Shown one piece after another: positions 23,494 to 30,493 of a stretch of 37,820 nt of DNA. The stretch spans positions 1 through 37,820 of the forward strand of contig NZ_JONT01000019.1 of the NCBI RefSeq assembly GCF_000711975.1, read 5' to 3'. Both the position numbers and the translations under genes were made by a program. Within the stretch, counting starts at the first letter, position 1. Every line of letters begins with the position of its first letter. The notes beneath the pieces are model-generated. The model saw only the letters and a list, made by a program, of their open reading frames with translations. It searched no databases and had not been told where the DNA came from. The stretch comes from Desulfofalx alkaliphila DSM 12257. Lineage in GTDB: Bacteria > Bacillota > Desulfotomaculia > Desulfotomaculales > Desulfohalotomaculaceae.

Positions 23494-23583
23494 TTAGGTA
23501 AACTTGTAAATTTTTTTTAGTTTCTCCGGGTCTTCTTGTTGTTGAATGATTTTCATTAGATCTTGTAATACATTTTGAATCAT
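23494..23583 (-). CDS. 29-residue small ORF, amphipathic
   Basis: The ATG at 23583 has AGAGGGGG about 6 nt before it, on the minus strand. The peptide MIQNVLQDLMKIIQQQEDPE followed by KLKKIYKFT looks amphipathic and helical. It lies between the pseudopilin stop (23657) and the plus-strand peptide gene, running towards it. It is too short to assign. Confidence 0.35.
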   Translation of the reverse strand: MIQNVLQDLMKIIQQQEDPEKLKKIYKFT

Positions 23584-23656
23584 GCGATAACCCCCTCTTA
23601 GTTGCTTCAAGGGCTATTATAGCATTAAAGAGAAGGTTATTTAACCAGATTTACAT

Positions 23657-24304
23657 TTAGGTCTTATAATGCACTTTAGCAGCGGCCCAGCGCACAGGGG
23701 ATATATCAGTAGTGATAGTTTTTAATTTAATTTTCATCACTGCTATACAACCTGGGGTTTCCATAGTTATATCAAACGTGCCACCGGTGCCGTAAGATAT
23801 ACCAAAGTCCGATACAGTAAATTGCTGGGGAAAACCCACTCCCGATAAAGGGTATGAACTCAAATTGCTACCATCAAAATCATACTGGTAAACCGCCTGT
23901 GCACCTGTGCTTTCATATTTACCATCACCGTTATATATAATCAGACTATATATAGGTGCCTCGGCCAAGGGTGAACCATCAAGCGGAGTAAGCGAGTCAG
24001 GATTCAATTTTAAGTTATCCGCAAGCATTGATGTAAAAGCCTCGTGTGCATTGTTAGAATGGATTCTGGGGTCTCCTTCTGCCCGGCTCCTATCTGTTAC
24101 TTGATGGGTAGCTGCCTTTACTGCTTTTTTTAAACTTTCTTGAAAGTCCAACTCAGTATCAGATGCTGCTCTGCTGTAATCTAGACGAAATAGAAGTAAT
24201 AACATGATTAATGGTGTAGCTATAAGCACCATTAACAAAGCTATACCTCTGTCATCTTTACATTTATCTTTACCTCTATGGATTAACCCTTTCACTGATA
24301 ACAC
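23657..24304 (-). CDS. Tad-type minor pilin or pseudopilin
   Basis: This 215-residue protein has a short basic leader, an acidic/Arg-Gly junction (CKDDRGIALLMV) and a single N-terminal hydrophobic helix (IALLMVLIATPLIMLLLLF), then a long extracytoplasmic domain. That layout is that of TadE/G-type pseudopilins, whose leader is processed by the prepilin peptidase. The start is a GTG (or the in-frame GTG at codon 4) just after GAGAGGTA and overlaps the end of the upstream ORF, so translational coupling is likely. The soluble part has no recognised motif. It probably caps or joins the Flp pilus. Confidence 0.65.
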   Translation of the reverse strand: MLSVKGLIHRGKDKCKDDRGIALLMVLIATPLIMLLLLFRLDYSRAASDTELDFQESLKKAVKAATHQVTDRSRAEGDPRIHSNNAHEAFTSMLADNLKLNPDSLTPLDGSPLAEAPIYSLIIYNGDGKYESTGAQAVYQYDFDGSNLSSYPLSGVGFPQQFTVSDFGISYGTGGTFDITMETPGCIAVMKIKLKTITTDISPVRWAAAKVHYKT

Positions 24305-24899
24305 TACCTCTCAAATAAATGTAGTAGTCTTCGGGATCTGCTGCTCCCACTAAACTACCAATCTTTAATCCGTTGTGGGTGTCGGGCAAACAGGTGATTT
24401 TCATAGTTATCAGACTATCATTTACGTTACTGCTTCTTAGCACCCGGGATGCCCCTTGGGACTCCCTTGGGCCTTCAATATCAACTATTGGAGCACCTAT
24501 CTTCTCAAAAGCATCATACATTTGCGACTCATCCTGTGTAGTCAAATACCCCTCTAGTTGCACTCTATCCAAGAAGGTATACATCTGGGCTTTGGCTTTA
24601 TCATGGGTATCCATTTGCTGGCCATAAAATATTGGACTGAACACCAAAAATGTAGCTGGTATTAGTGCCAATAGAAATGTTAAGAAAGCAATTCCTCTCT
24701 CGCCTTTTACATGCCTGAATTTGCTAGGTTTTCGATATACTGCACCCCGGCATCGTGGAAGTTTGCCAATGCCCCGTTTATATCTAAAAGAATAGCGGCC
24801 ACTAGAGAAATAATTACGCCTATTCCCAAAAGATAAGATACTAGACTTTGGCCTTTTTGACAGTTGAGCTTTTTGGCTGCTTTTGTGCTCATAAAACAC
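24276..24899 (-). CDS. Pseudopilin-like protein, start codon unclear
   Basis: The sure part is residues about 65-207: KGERGIAFLTFLLALIPATF is a pilin-like helix with the RG junction, followed by an exported domain (YGQQMDTHDKAKAQMYTFLD onward). The first standard start in frame is a GTG at 24899, 2 nt from the ATG of the Flp-like gene (ATGTG), so both could use the same ribosome site. The first ~63 codons would then overlap the entire Flp-like gene and encode a very basic stretch. No ATG, GTG or TTG exists between 24899 and the KGERG motif. The true start may be a rare codon or a frameshift from the Flp-like gene. Its function is presumably minor pilin of the Tad pilus. Confidence 0.5.
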   Translation of the reverse strand: MFYEHKSSQKAQLSKRPKSSILSFGNRRNYFSSGRYSFRYKRGIGKLPRCRGAVYRKPSKFRHVKGERGIAFLTFLLALIPATFLVFSPIFYGQQMDTHDKAKAQMYTFLDRVQLEGYLTTQDESQMYDAFEKIGAPIVDIEGPRESQGASRVLRSSNVNDSLITMKITCLPDTHNGLKIGSLVGAADPEDYYIYLRGSVISERVNP

Positions 24900-24901
24900 A
24901 T
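24707..24901 (-). CDS. Flp-like small pilin
   Basis: The 64-residue protein starts at the ATG at 24901, 7 nt after AGGAGG; an in-frame ATG at 24937 lacks a ribosome site. The hydrophobic segment SLVSYLLGIGVIISLVAAIL has the Flp pilin pattern (QKGQSLVSYLLGIG), with Gly-Gln-Ser-Leu in place of the usual GQGLAEYAL. A polar tail ending NLANSGM follows. It lies behind a terminator that separates it from the main Flp gene, so it is a second, probably less abundant, pilin subunit. Confidence 0.7.
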   Translation of the reverse strand: MCFMSTKAAKKLNCQKGQSLVSYLLGIGVIISLVAAILLDINGALANFHDAGVQYIENLANSGM

Positions 24902-24931
24902 TATGAATCCTCCTTTTTCCTTTCTACAAAA

Positions 24932-24965
24932 ACACAAGTCCCGATGAAATCACCGGGACTTGTGT
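24932..24965 (-). terminator. Terminator directly after the Flp pilin gene
   Basis: A 12-bp perfect stem (24932-24943 with 24954-24965; core ACACAAGTCCCG) has TTTTTGTAG behind it on the minus strand. It begins 6 bp after the Flp stop. It would let Flp be made in excess over the downstream pseudopilins. Confidence 0.85.
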
Positions 24966-24970
24966 AACTA

Positions 24971-25162
24971 CTAATCTCTATTAATATCACCGGCTAGATT
25001 TTCAAGTACAGTTGCAATAGTGTTACCTACTACTTCTATTCCATCAGACAATGATGCAAGTGCCGTGATAGCTGCCACTGCAACAATGCCTAGTAAAAGT
25101 GCGTACTCTGCCAACCCTTGACCTCGTTCACTTTGCATTTTTACAAGTAATCTTTTTAACAT
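24971..25162 (-). CDS. flp: Flp major pilin
   Basis: This 63-residue Flp/Fap-type pilin has the signature ERGQGLAEYALLLGIVAVAA. The Gly of GQG is the processing site cut by the prepilin peptidase, and Glu-Tyr (EY) is the conserved pair that helps assembly. The mature helix continues with ALASLSDGIEVVGNTIATVL. The start ATG follows GGGAGG. It is the structural subunit of the pilus assembled by TadA, TadB and TadC encoded just upstream. Confidence 0.92.
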   Translation of the reverse strand: MLKRLLVKMQSERGQGLAEYALLLGIVAVAAITALASLSDGIEVVGNTIATVLENLAGDINRD

Positions 25163-25200
25163 TTTTCAACCTCCCAAGCTTAAAATTACTCTTAAAATTA

Positions 25201-25974
25201 CTATTGTAGTTTTTCAACGGCATCAAACAATATGTTTTGTGCATAGTAAGCAAAATTAAGAGCAAATATCCCGAAGATAGCTAAAGTCGGCAACACCCTC
25301 CAGAATAGCATTCTCATTTTGCCCATGGCAAAACTTTTCTCTTCCATTCCTGCAAGCTTAGAATCAATGTTACGGGCACCTTGCCCAAGTACATGGGCTA
25401 CACTCTCGCCACCTGCCTCATATGCCCTTTTTAAAACGTAGCAAAGGGTTTCTGCTTCGGGTATTTTTAACTCTTGGCGTAATATATCTAATGCCTGATG
25501 CGGATCAAATGACCAACGCTGCAATGCTTTATTCACAGCTGGTTGCATTGATGGTGCCAAGGCAGCTGCCATGCGTAAAGTATGCGGTATGTTATATCCG
25601 GCTCTTAGTCTCACCTCCACGGCCTTAAAAAAAGTAGAAGTATCCCTCAGGATGCCGTAACGGTTTTCTTTTTTAGTTATCGCCTTGGCCAACAGTCCTA
25701 GTGCTATACCAACCCACATCACAAGATTAACAGTAAACCAATTTATAACATCACCCCACATCAACAACAATGCGGAGACAAACCCTATCAAGCCTCCAAT
25801 GGCAGGAAACCAGTCATGTAGTGGCTGACGTTTACTTTTACTGAAGGTTTTTCTCATATTTTTAAAGATACCCTTACGTTGTATCCTGGCATTTAATTTA
25901 TTTAACAGCAAATAAATCAAAGGGCCAGACAATAAGACGATCCCGGCGGTAAACAACATTAACTTCGTAGTCAA
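25201..25974 (-). CDS. tadC: Tad pilus inner membrane protein TadC
   Basis: The 257-residue protein is a GspF/T2SS-F type platform protein. Several membrane segments occur: near the N-terminus (LMLFTAGIVLLSGPLIYLLL), at about 55-90, and at the C-terminus (VLPTLAIFGIFALNFAYYA). A cytoplasmic helical part with RLRAGYNIPHTLRMAAALAP lies between. With TadB it forms the platform on which TadA drives Flp assembly. The TTG start has GGAGGTG in front and lies 2 nt after the end of tadB. Standard lengths for TadC are about 280-320, so it is slightly short. Confidence 0.85.
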   Translation of the reverse strand: MTTKLMLFTAGIVLLSGPLIYLLLNKLNARIQRKGIFKNMRKTFSKSKRQPLHDWFPAIGGLIGFVSALLLMWGDVINWFTVNLVMWVGIALGLLAKAITKKENRYGILRDTSTFFKAVEVRLRAGYNIPHTLRMAAALAPSMQPAVNKALQRWSFDPHQALDILRQELKIPEAETLCYVLKRAYEAGGESVAHVLGQGARNIDSKLAGMEEKSFAMGKMRMLFWRVLPTLAIFGIFALNFAYYAQNILFDAVEKLQ

Positions 25975-25976
25975 GT

Positions 25977-26846
25977 TTACACCTCCATTCGTCGGATTGT
26001 TGTATAGTCCAACATTGGGCCTATACCTACAGATAACAGGTATAAGCAGATCAAGAGCTTACCTCCCACCGTTTGAGTCATAAACTCCCAGGTTGTAGGT
26101 ACAACCGAGGCGGCAATGGCATAGGCCGGAAAAAACAATAACAGTGTTAATATTGATATAATTCGATCTTGGAAGAGTTGCGAGATTTTTTCATGCAACC
26201 TTTTTCGTTTAGATTCCATCTCCTTGCCTAGTTCTAAAAACATTGGTGCCACTGCACTGTTGTAGTAACAATCGTGGGCCCGAGATACAAAGTCCCGCCC
26301 ATAATTAAAATCCAGTTCTTTTACCATGCGTCCAAAAGCTTCTTGAGGATCTCGTGAGGTTAAATCACGTTCAGCCTGGCGAAATATTTTTCCCACTGGG
26401 TCAGGTATACTCCTTCCAGTATTACCTAGGGCGTGGGCAACTTTCACCCTTTCCAGCTCAGATGCAAACACAGGGCACGCTTCAACCAACTGATCAAACT
26501 TAAACAGTTTTCTCCGCAGAGCAATATAATGGAATATCTGTTCAGGTATGACAAAGGCTATTATCGTTAACAATACAGCAGCCAATGGGTTATTCATTGC
26601 AGCACCGGTAAACAAACCGGTGGTAATAGCAAAGCTAATTAGCAATACATACACACTTGCCTTCATGGTGGAGTTGCGTAGTTTAAGGTATTTATCCACC
26701 CGAGACATCCAGTGGGATATGTGGGGAGATAACACTTGTTTTTGTTTCTGTTGTTTTAAAAACTCAACAAGTAAAGTTATTATTATATATACAATCACCG
26801 TGCCTACTAACAGAAGTCCCAAGCATAAGGCTACAAGTTGCAGCAT
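25977..26846 (-). CDS. tadB: Tad pilus inner membrane protein TadB
   Basis: The protein has 289 residues, starts at the ATG of a TAATG overlap with tadA, and belongs to the GspF/TadB family. Transmembrane parts are at the N-terminus (VALCLGLLLVGTVIVYIIIT), at about 70-110 (LISFAITTGLFTGAAM, then PLAAVLLTIIAFVIPEQIFH) and near the end (SILTLLLFFPAYAIAASVVP). The cytoplasmic loop has REAERDLTSRDPQEAFGRMV-type helices. It works with TadC and the ATPase TadA. Confidence 0.88.
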   Translation of the reverse strand: MLQLVALCLGLLLVGTVIVYIIITLLVEFLKQQKQKQVLSPHISHWMSRVDKYLKLRNSTMKASVYVLLISFAITTGLFTGAAMNNPLAAVLLTIIAFVIPEQIFHYIALRRKLFKFDQLVEACPVFASELERVKVAHALGNTGRSIPDPVGKIFRQAERDLTSRDPQEAFGRMVKELDFNYGRDFVSRAHDCYYNSAVAPMFLELGKEMESKRKRLHEKISQLFQDRIISILTLLLFFPAYAIAASVVPTTWEFMTQTVGGKLLICLYLLSVGIGPMLDYTTIRRMEV

Positions 26847-28228
26847 TACAACCACCCAACCTTTTGCAATTCCTGATCGGTAACACCGTATATCCTCATT
26901 TTTTCTAATAATTCTTTAAATGGCTTTTCGTTAAAAACCCAATCCCCCTCCCAATAGTCACCACTACTCCCTTTCCATTCTGCAAGGTTGTAATACTCCA
27001 CCTTGGTACCAGTATGATGAGCAACGGTTATTTGTAATACTTTTTTAATGCCCCTGTCTAAATCACCATACACAGTCACAAAGGTGTCAAAGGCCCTTAA
27101 GGTACGCTTTATAGCAGCATCATGGGTTAGTGCCTGGTTTTGGGACAAAAGCAAATCTGCAGTGCCACTAACCGCTTCAGATGGATTTAAAAAGTGGCTG
27201 GTACTCCAAAACCTTCTTGCTCGCTCTCCGGCCATCACAGCAGCACTGGTATCATCTAACCTAAATTCCCCAAAAATAAGCAGTGTTGCCGATAATCTCA
27301 AGTTTCCTGCAAAGAGTTCTTCCAGTGTTCCACCTGCTAAACGGGAGTGTTCTTCCATTTCTACCACACTTCGATCTGGGTAATGATGCCCTAGGCGCAA
27401 CTCCCGGTCAGTTTCAATAGTAGCGATTCTAGTTGTTTTATTTAATACACTAACCAATACACGCAACCAACTGGTCTTGCCACTTTCAGGAGGCCCTATA
27501 AATAGCATCTTGGCACCGTAGCGGGCAAGTAAAGCAAGCATGTCCCATACTTTTTCGTTAGCCGAGCCGCACTTGATAAGGTATTCTTTATCTAGGTAAA
27601 CAGCGTTTAATTTTCGTAGAGCAAAGGTGGTAAACTCTGTTAAAGGGGGCCTGAAAGCGGTAAGACGCGAATCGTCTTTACGCACACAATAAACCCTAGG
27701 GTGTGAATCATCAAAATGGGCATCCTGGTCATGGGCAATCATCCTTGAAACCAGCCTGTTCACATGGTCGTTGTTTTTAAATTTGATATCAGGGACTGGT
27801 TCTATTTTGCCAAGCCTAGAAACAGAAATCTTGTCGGGTGCATCAACAAAAACCTCATATATCTCTGGATCATGATAAAGGTCATGAATCACATCTAAAC
27901 CCCAGGCCCTTTTATATACCTCCACTGCCAATTGTTCTGCATCCATACCATCAATACTAACCTCAAAGTCGGTTAGTATTTTTTTGATATAATTTATCAA
28001 CTCCCCTACAGCTAAGGGATCACCAGCACTGGCAAGGCTTTGTAGGTTGTTTATTTTTGACAATTCTTCCTCTGACCACCTGGTGCTATCGGTTGATATT
28101 TGCCCTACAAATAAAACACATTCATCAATTGTCTGGGGTGTCTGTAATATCGGCTCCGGTTTCTCCTCCTCCATCATTTGGTTCTTCAGACTGGTCTGTA
28201 GGTTCTTCAATAACTTCGTTATTCTCAC
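26846..28228 (-). CDS. tadA: Tad/CpaF pilus assembly ATPase
   Basis: This GspE-family motor has about 460 residues. The N-terminal domain (about 50-200) has IYEVFVDAPDKISVSRLGKI. The P-loop is FIGPPESGKTSWLRV (about 245-258), the Asp box is TIETDRELRL, Walker B is LLIFGEFRLDDTSAAVMAGERA, and the His box is FWSTSHFLNPSEAVSG. It hydrolyses ATP to drive pilin polymerisation through TadB/TadC. The TTG at 28237 is too close to the ribosome site GGGAGG, so the GTG at 28228 is preferred. In either case the gene overlaps the end of cpaB by more than 100 bp. The family identification is solid. Confidence 0.9.
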   Translation of the reverse strand: MRITKLLKNLQTSLKNQMMEEEKPEPILQTPQTIDECVLFVGQISTDSTRWSEEELSKINNLQSLASAGDPLAVGELINYIKKILTDFEVSIDGMDAEQLAVEVYKRAWGLDVIHDLYHDPEIYEVFVDAPDKISVSRLGKIEPVPDIKFKNNDHVNRLVSRMIAHDQDAHFDDSHPRVYCVRKDDSRLTAFRPPLTEFTTFALRKLNAVYLDKEYLIKCGSANEKVWDMLALLARYGAKMLFIGPPESGKTSWLRVLVSVLNKTTRIATIETDRELRLGHHYPDRSVVEMEEHSRLAGGTLEELFAGNLRLSATLLIFGEFRLDDTSAAVMAGERARRFWSTSHFLNPSEAVSGTADLLLSQNQALTHDAAIKRTLRAFDTFVTVYGDLDRGIKKVLQITVAHHTGTKVEYYNLAEWKGSSGDYWEGDWVFNEKPFKELLEKMRIYGVTDQELQKVGWL

Positions 28229-28910
28229 TACCTGCAAGCCTCCCTTCGCTTTTTACTACCAGAACAATATTAGATGAACCAGAAACAGCTCCACTTACTA
28301 CATTACTGGTTTCATGGGGCTGTACTGCCAACTGTATAACAGCCGGAGGCTTAACATCACCCTTTGTTAAAGCTCTACTGGCTGCCTCGGCAACACTAAC
28401 CCCACTGCTCTTAAACAAATCATTACCCTGCCCATCCCAGATATTTAGCACTATTGCGTTTTTGGCAATCAGCTGTTTGTTTGCAATAGATGTATCGTAT
28501 ATTACACTGTACACATCAACCAAGTTACCTGGCACTGCTCCACCGGATCGTGCCAGGTCTACATTGACACATACAAAATCATACCCTTTAAGAACATCTT
28601 CCTTGGTTATTCTTTCTTGCCTGATTTTCTCTCCCTGATATAACGGCTCTAAGGTAGTTTTGCCAATCACAGCTTCAGGGGCAACAACCACTCCGTTATC
28701 CACCTCTCCCGGGGATACCGCCCGTGTTGTTATATCCCCCGATGTAATGTATTGATACTGGGGGATATATTTATTAGGCACCACTATTTCAATAGTTTCT
28801 TCAGCAGCAGATAATTCTTTACTTAAAAAAATACCGGCACCTACCGCCAGGGCAAGTCCGATAGTAAAAGAGAAAACCAATAGTTTGTTACTCAATATTT
28901 TTTTAATCAT
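28125..28910 (-). CDS. cpaB: CpaB/RcpC-type SAF-domain protein
   Basis: The 261-residue protein has one N-terminal membrane helix (LLVFSFTIGLALAVGAGIFL). A SAF-type domain (about 40-100) has EIVVPNKYIPQYQYITSGDI and VVVAPEAVIGKTTLEPLYQG. A second beta part follows (about 115-215), then an acidic, Gly-rich tail. In diderm bacteria this family is found near the secretin. Here no secretin is present, so the protein probably acts outside the membrane on the cell-wall side. The ATG at 28910 overlaps the TGA of the prepilin peptidase gene (ATGA) and has AAAGGAGG upstream. The 3' end overlaps tadA. Confidence 0.85.
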   Translation of the reverse strand: MIKKILSNKLLVFSFTIGLALAVGAGIFLSKELSAAEETIEIVVPNKYIPQYQYITSGDITTRAVSPGEVDNGVVVAPEAVIGKTTLEPLYQGEKIRQERITKEDVLKGYDFVCVNVDLARSGGAVPGNLVDVYSVIYDTSIANKQLIAKNAIVLNIWDGQGNDLFKSSGVSVAEAASRALTKGDVKPPAVIQLAVQPHETSNVVSGAVSGSSNIVLVVKSEGRLAGSENNEVIEEPTDQSEEPNDGGGETGADITDTPDN

Positions 28911-29422
28911 CCTAGCATTGCCTCCTTTGCCCAAAGACTAATAAATACAAATATCCACAAGCCCGCAACCAAGCAACAACCAAAGGCTATGGCCCCGGCT
29001 GGTAGTGGTGCATCAGGGTCTTCTGGTAGCCTGCTCCACTTTAATAATGAGCGAAAACCACCTTTTAATTTTCCTACCCGTATAATTTTATATATCCCCC
29101 ATATAGCTCCCAGCCAGCAGGCAATGAACAACACAAATAGAAAACCATAAGGCCCTAACCAAGCACCAAAGGCGGCCATCAGCTTGGCATCACCCATTCC
29201 CATTTGCCCCAACAAAAAGCTAACAAACCCTATAAGGAAACCCAGTCCAGCACCTATTAATGAATCAAGCCAATTGCCAGTGTAAAGGCCGTAACCCAGT
29301 CCTAAAATTAGCACTGGCAAGGTTATATAGTTGGGCAACCGATATTCTTTCCAGTCTGTATATGCGGCCGCTGTGGATGGCAGTACACACCCCCAAAATA
29401 TTGGCGAATATATCAACTCCAT
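28907..29422 (-). CDS. tadV: Prepilin peptidase (A24 family, TadV/CpaA)
   Basis: The protein has 171 residues. The two catalytic Asp sites of A24 peptidases can be seen: AYTDWKEYRLPN (about 19-30) and the GxGD motif MGMGDAKL (about 91-98). There are about five membrane segments. It lacks the N-terminal methylase domain of type IV PilD, as is usual in the TadV/CpaA group. It cuts the leader of Flp and the TadE-like proteins on the cytoplasmic face. The ATG follows AAGGAGGGATAAC. Confidence 0.92.
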   Translation of the reverse strand: MELIYSPIFWGCVLPSTAAAYTDWKEYRLPNYITLPVLILGLGYGLYTGNWLDSLIGAGLGFLIGFVSFLLGQMGMGDAKLMAAFGAWLGPYGFLFVLFIACWLGAIWGIYKIIRVGKLKGGFRSLLKWSRLPEDPDAPLPAGAIAFGCCLVAGLWIFVFISLWAKEAMLG

Positions 29423-29435
29423 GTTATCCCTCCTT

Positions 29436-30488
29436 TTAAGCCTCTTTTTTACCCAACAGTTTTTTAAAGATACTGGCTATACCGTCACTACTACCACTGC
29501 TTGGTTTTGCAATTGACCAATGAGGGCAAAGCTGATTTAAAATATGGTTTACCTCTTTGGCAAATGCCGAATGAGGTTCTTTTAATATAACCGTCTCCAT
29601 CTTTCCAGAATTAAGATACTTGATAATGGAATCTGTTTCTGGAAGACTGCCGACTCGTTCCGGCATCTGCTTCATCATATTCTTTAGCATTTCCTGACAC
29701 TCTTGAGTATCAAAGAAACCGGGGTAACCTACCCGGTTAAACACTATAAATGATTGCTCTATTTTATTGACTTTATTAAGTGTGGGTAATAACTGCACCA
29801 CCCCCTCTAAAGAGCCATACTCTGGAGTAACTGTTATCAATACCGTATCCATAAATGGTAGAAGTTTTTCCGCTAGAAAAAAGTTCTTTGGTAAATCTAT
29901 AAACAACATCTCAAATTGTCTTTGAAGCAATTCAATCACTTTAAGTATTTTATTCAAATCAAGCTCATGATAATTATCTGCCACCATAACTCCCGGTACT
30001 ATGTACAGATTTTCCAAATCGGGGTGTGGTATAGCACATGTGTCTATGCTATATCCCATGCTATCATCCCAAGTGCTTATAGATGGCCATAATATATCTG
30101 GGTTTTCTAACACTTCTAAATACCTTATACCATAAGCCGTTGGCACCTTTGGAAATTCAGCAAGATCAAGAATAGCAACTGGTCTTTTGTTGGGTACATT
30201 AATAGCTGCAGCTGCGGCCAATGAAGTTAGTAGTGTAGTATTCCCCTTTCCGCCCCCGGGAGAGATAGCGGTAACTATGTTGTTTCGCACAAACCGGGTT
30301 TTGGTAGTGGTCTTTAGTTGTATGATTGGCTGGTCGTCATTTTGGGTTTTTTCTATCTCTACATCTTTCCCTTCTAATATAGCTTGTACTGCCTCAACCG
30401 GTATTCTTAAAGCATCGGCAATGCCTTGGGCATTGCAATACTCTGACATTTCTTTAATTTGCTGTTTTAGTCGTTCGGCTTCGTTCAA
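29436..30488 (-). CDS. TadZ/MinD-like protein with abnormal P-loop
   Basis: The protein has 350 residues. The first 45 residues hold a helix-turn-helix-like part (YCNAQGIADALRIPVEAVQA). The rest is a MinD/ParA fold, with IVTAISPGGGKGNTTLLTSL at about 71-90 and VAILDLAEFPKVPTAYGIRY, MLFIDLPKNFFLAEKLLPFM and VLITVTPEYGSLEGVV. The P-loop lacks the usual KGGxGKTT: the signature Lys is absent and the Walker Lys is replaced by Asn (GGKGNTT), so ATP hydrolysis is doubtful. It may be the localisation factor (TadZ) that places the Tad machine. The TTG start has AAGGAGGTAG ahead. It lies 6 bp after the preceding CpaE-like gene. Confidence 0.75.
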   Translation of the reverse strand: MNEAERLKQQIKEMSEYCNAQGIADALRIPVEAVQAILEGKDVEIEKTQNDDQPIIQLKTTTKTRFVRNNIVTAISPGGGKGNTTLLTSLAAAAAINVPNKRPVAILDLAEFPKVPTAYGIRYLEVLENPDILWPSISTWDDSMGYSIDTCAIPHPDLENLYIVPGVMVADNYHELDLNKILKVIELLQRQFEMLFIDLPKNFFLAEKLLPFMDTVLITVTPEYGSLEGVVQLLPTLNKVNKIEQSFIVFNRVGYPGFFDTQECQEMLKNMMKQMPERVGSLPETDSIIKYLNSGKMETVILKEPHSAFAKEVNHILNQLCPHWSIAKPSSGSSDGIASIFKKLLGKKEA

Positions 30489-30493
30489 AAAAA

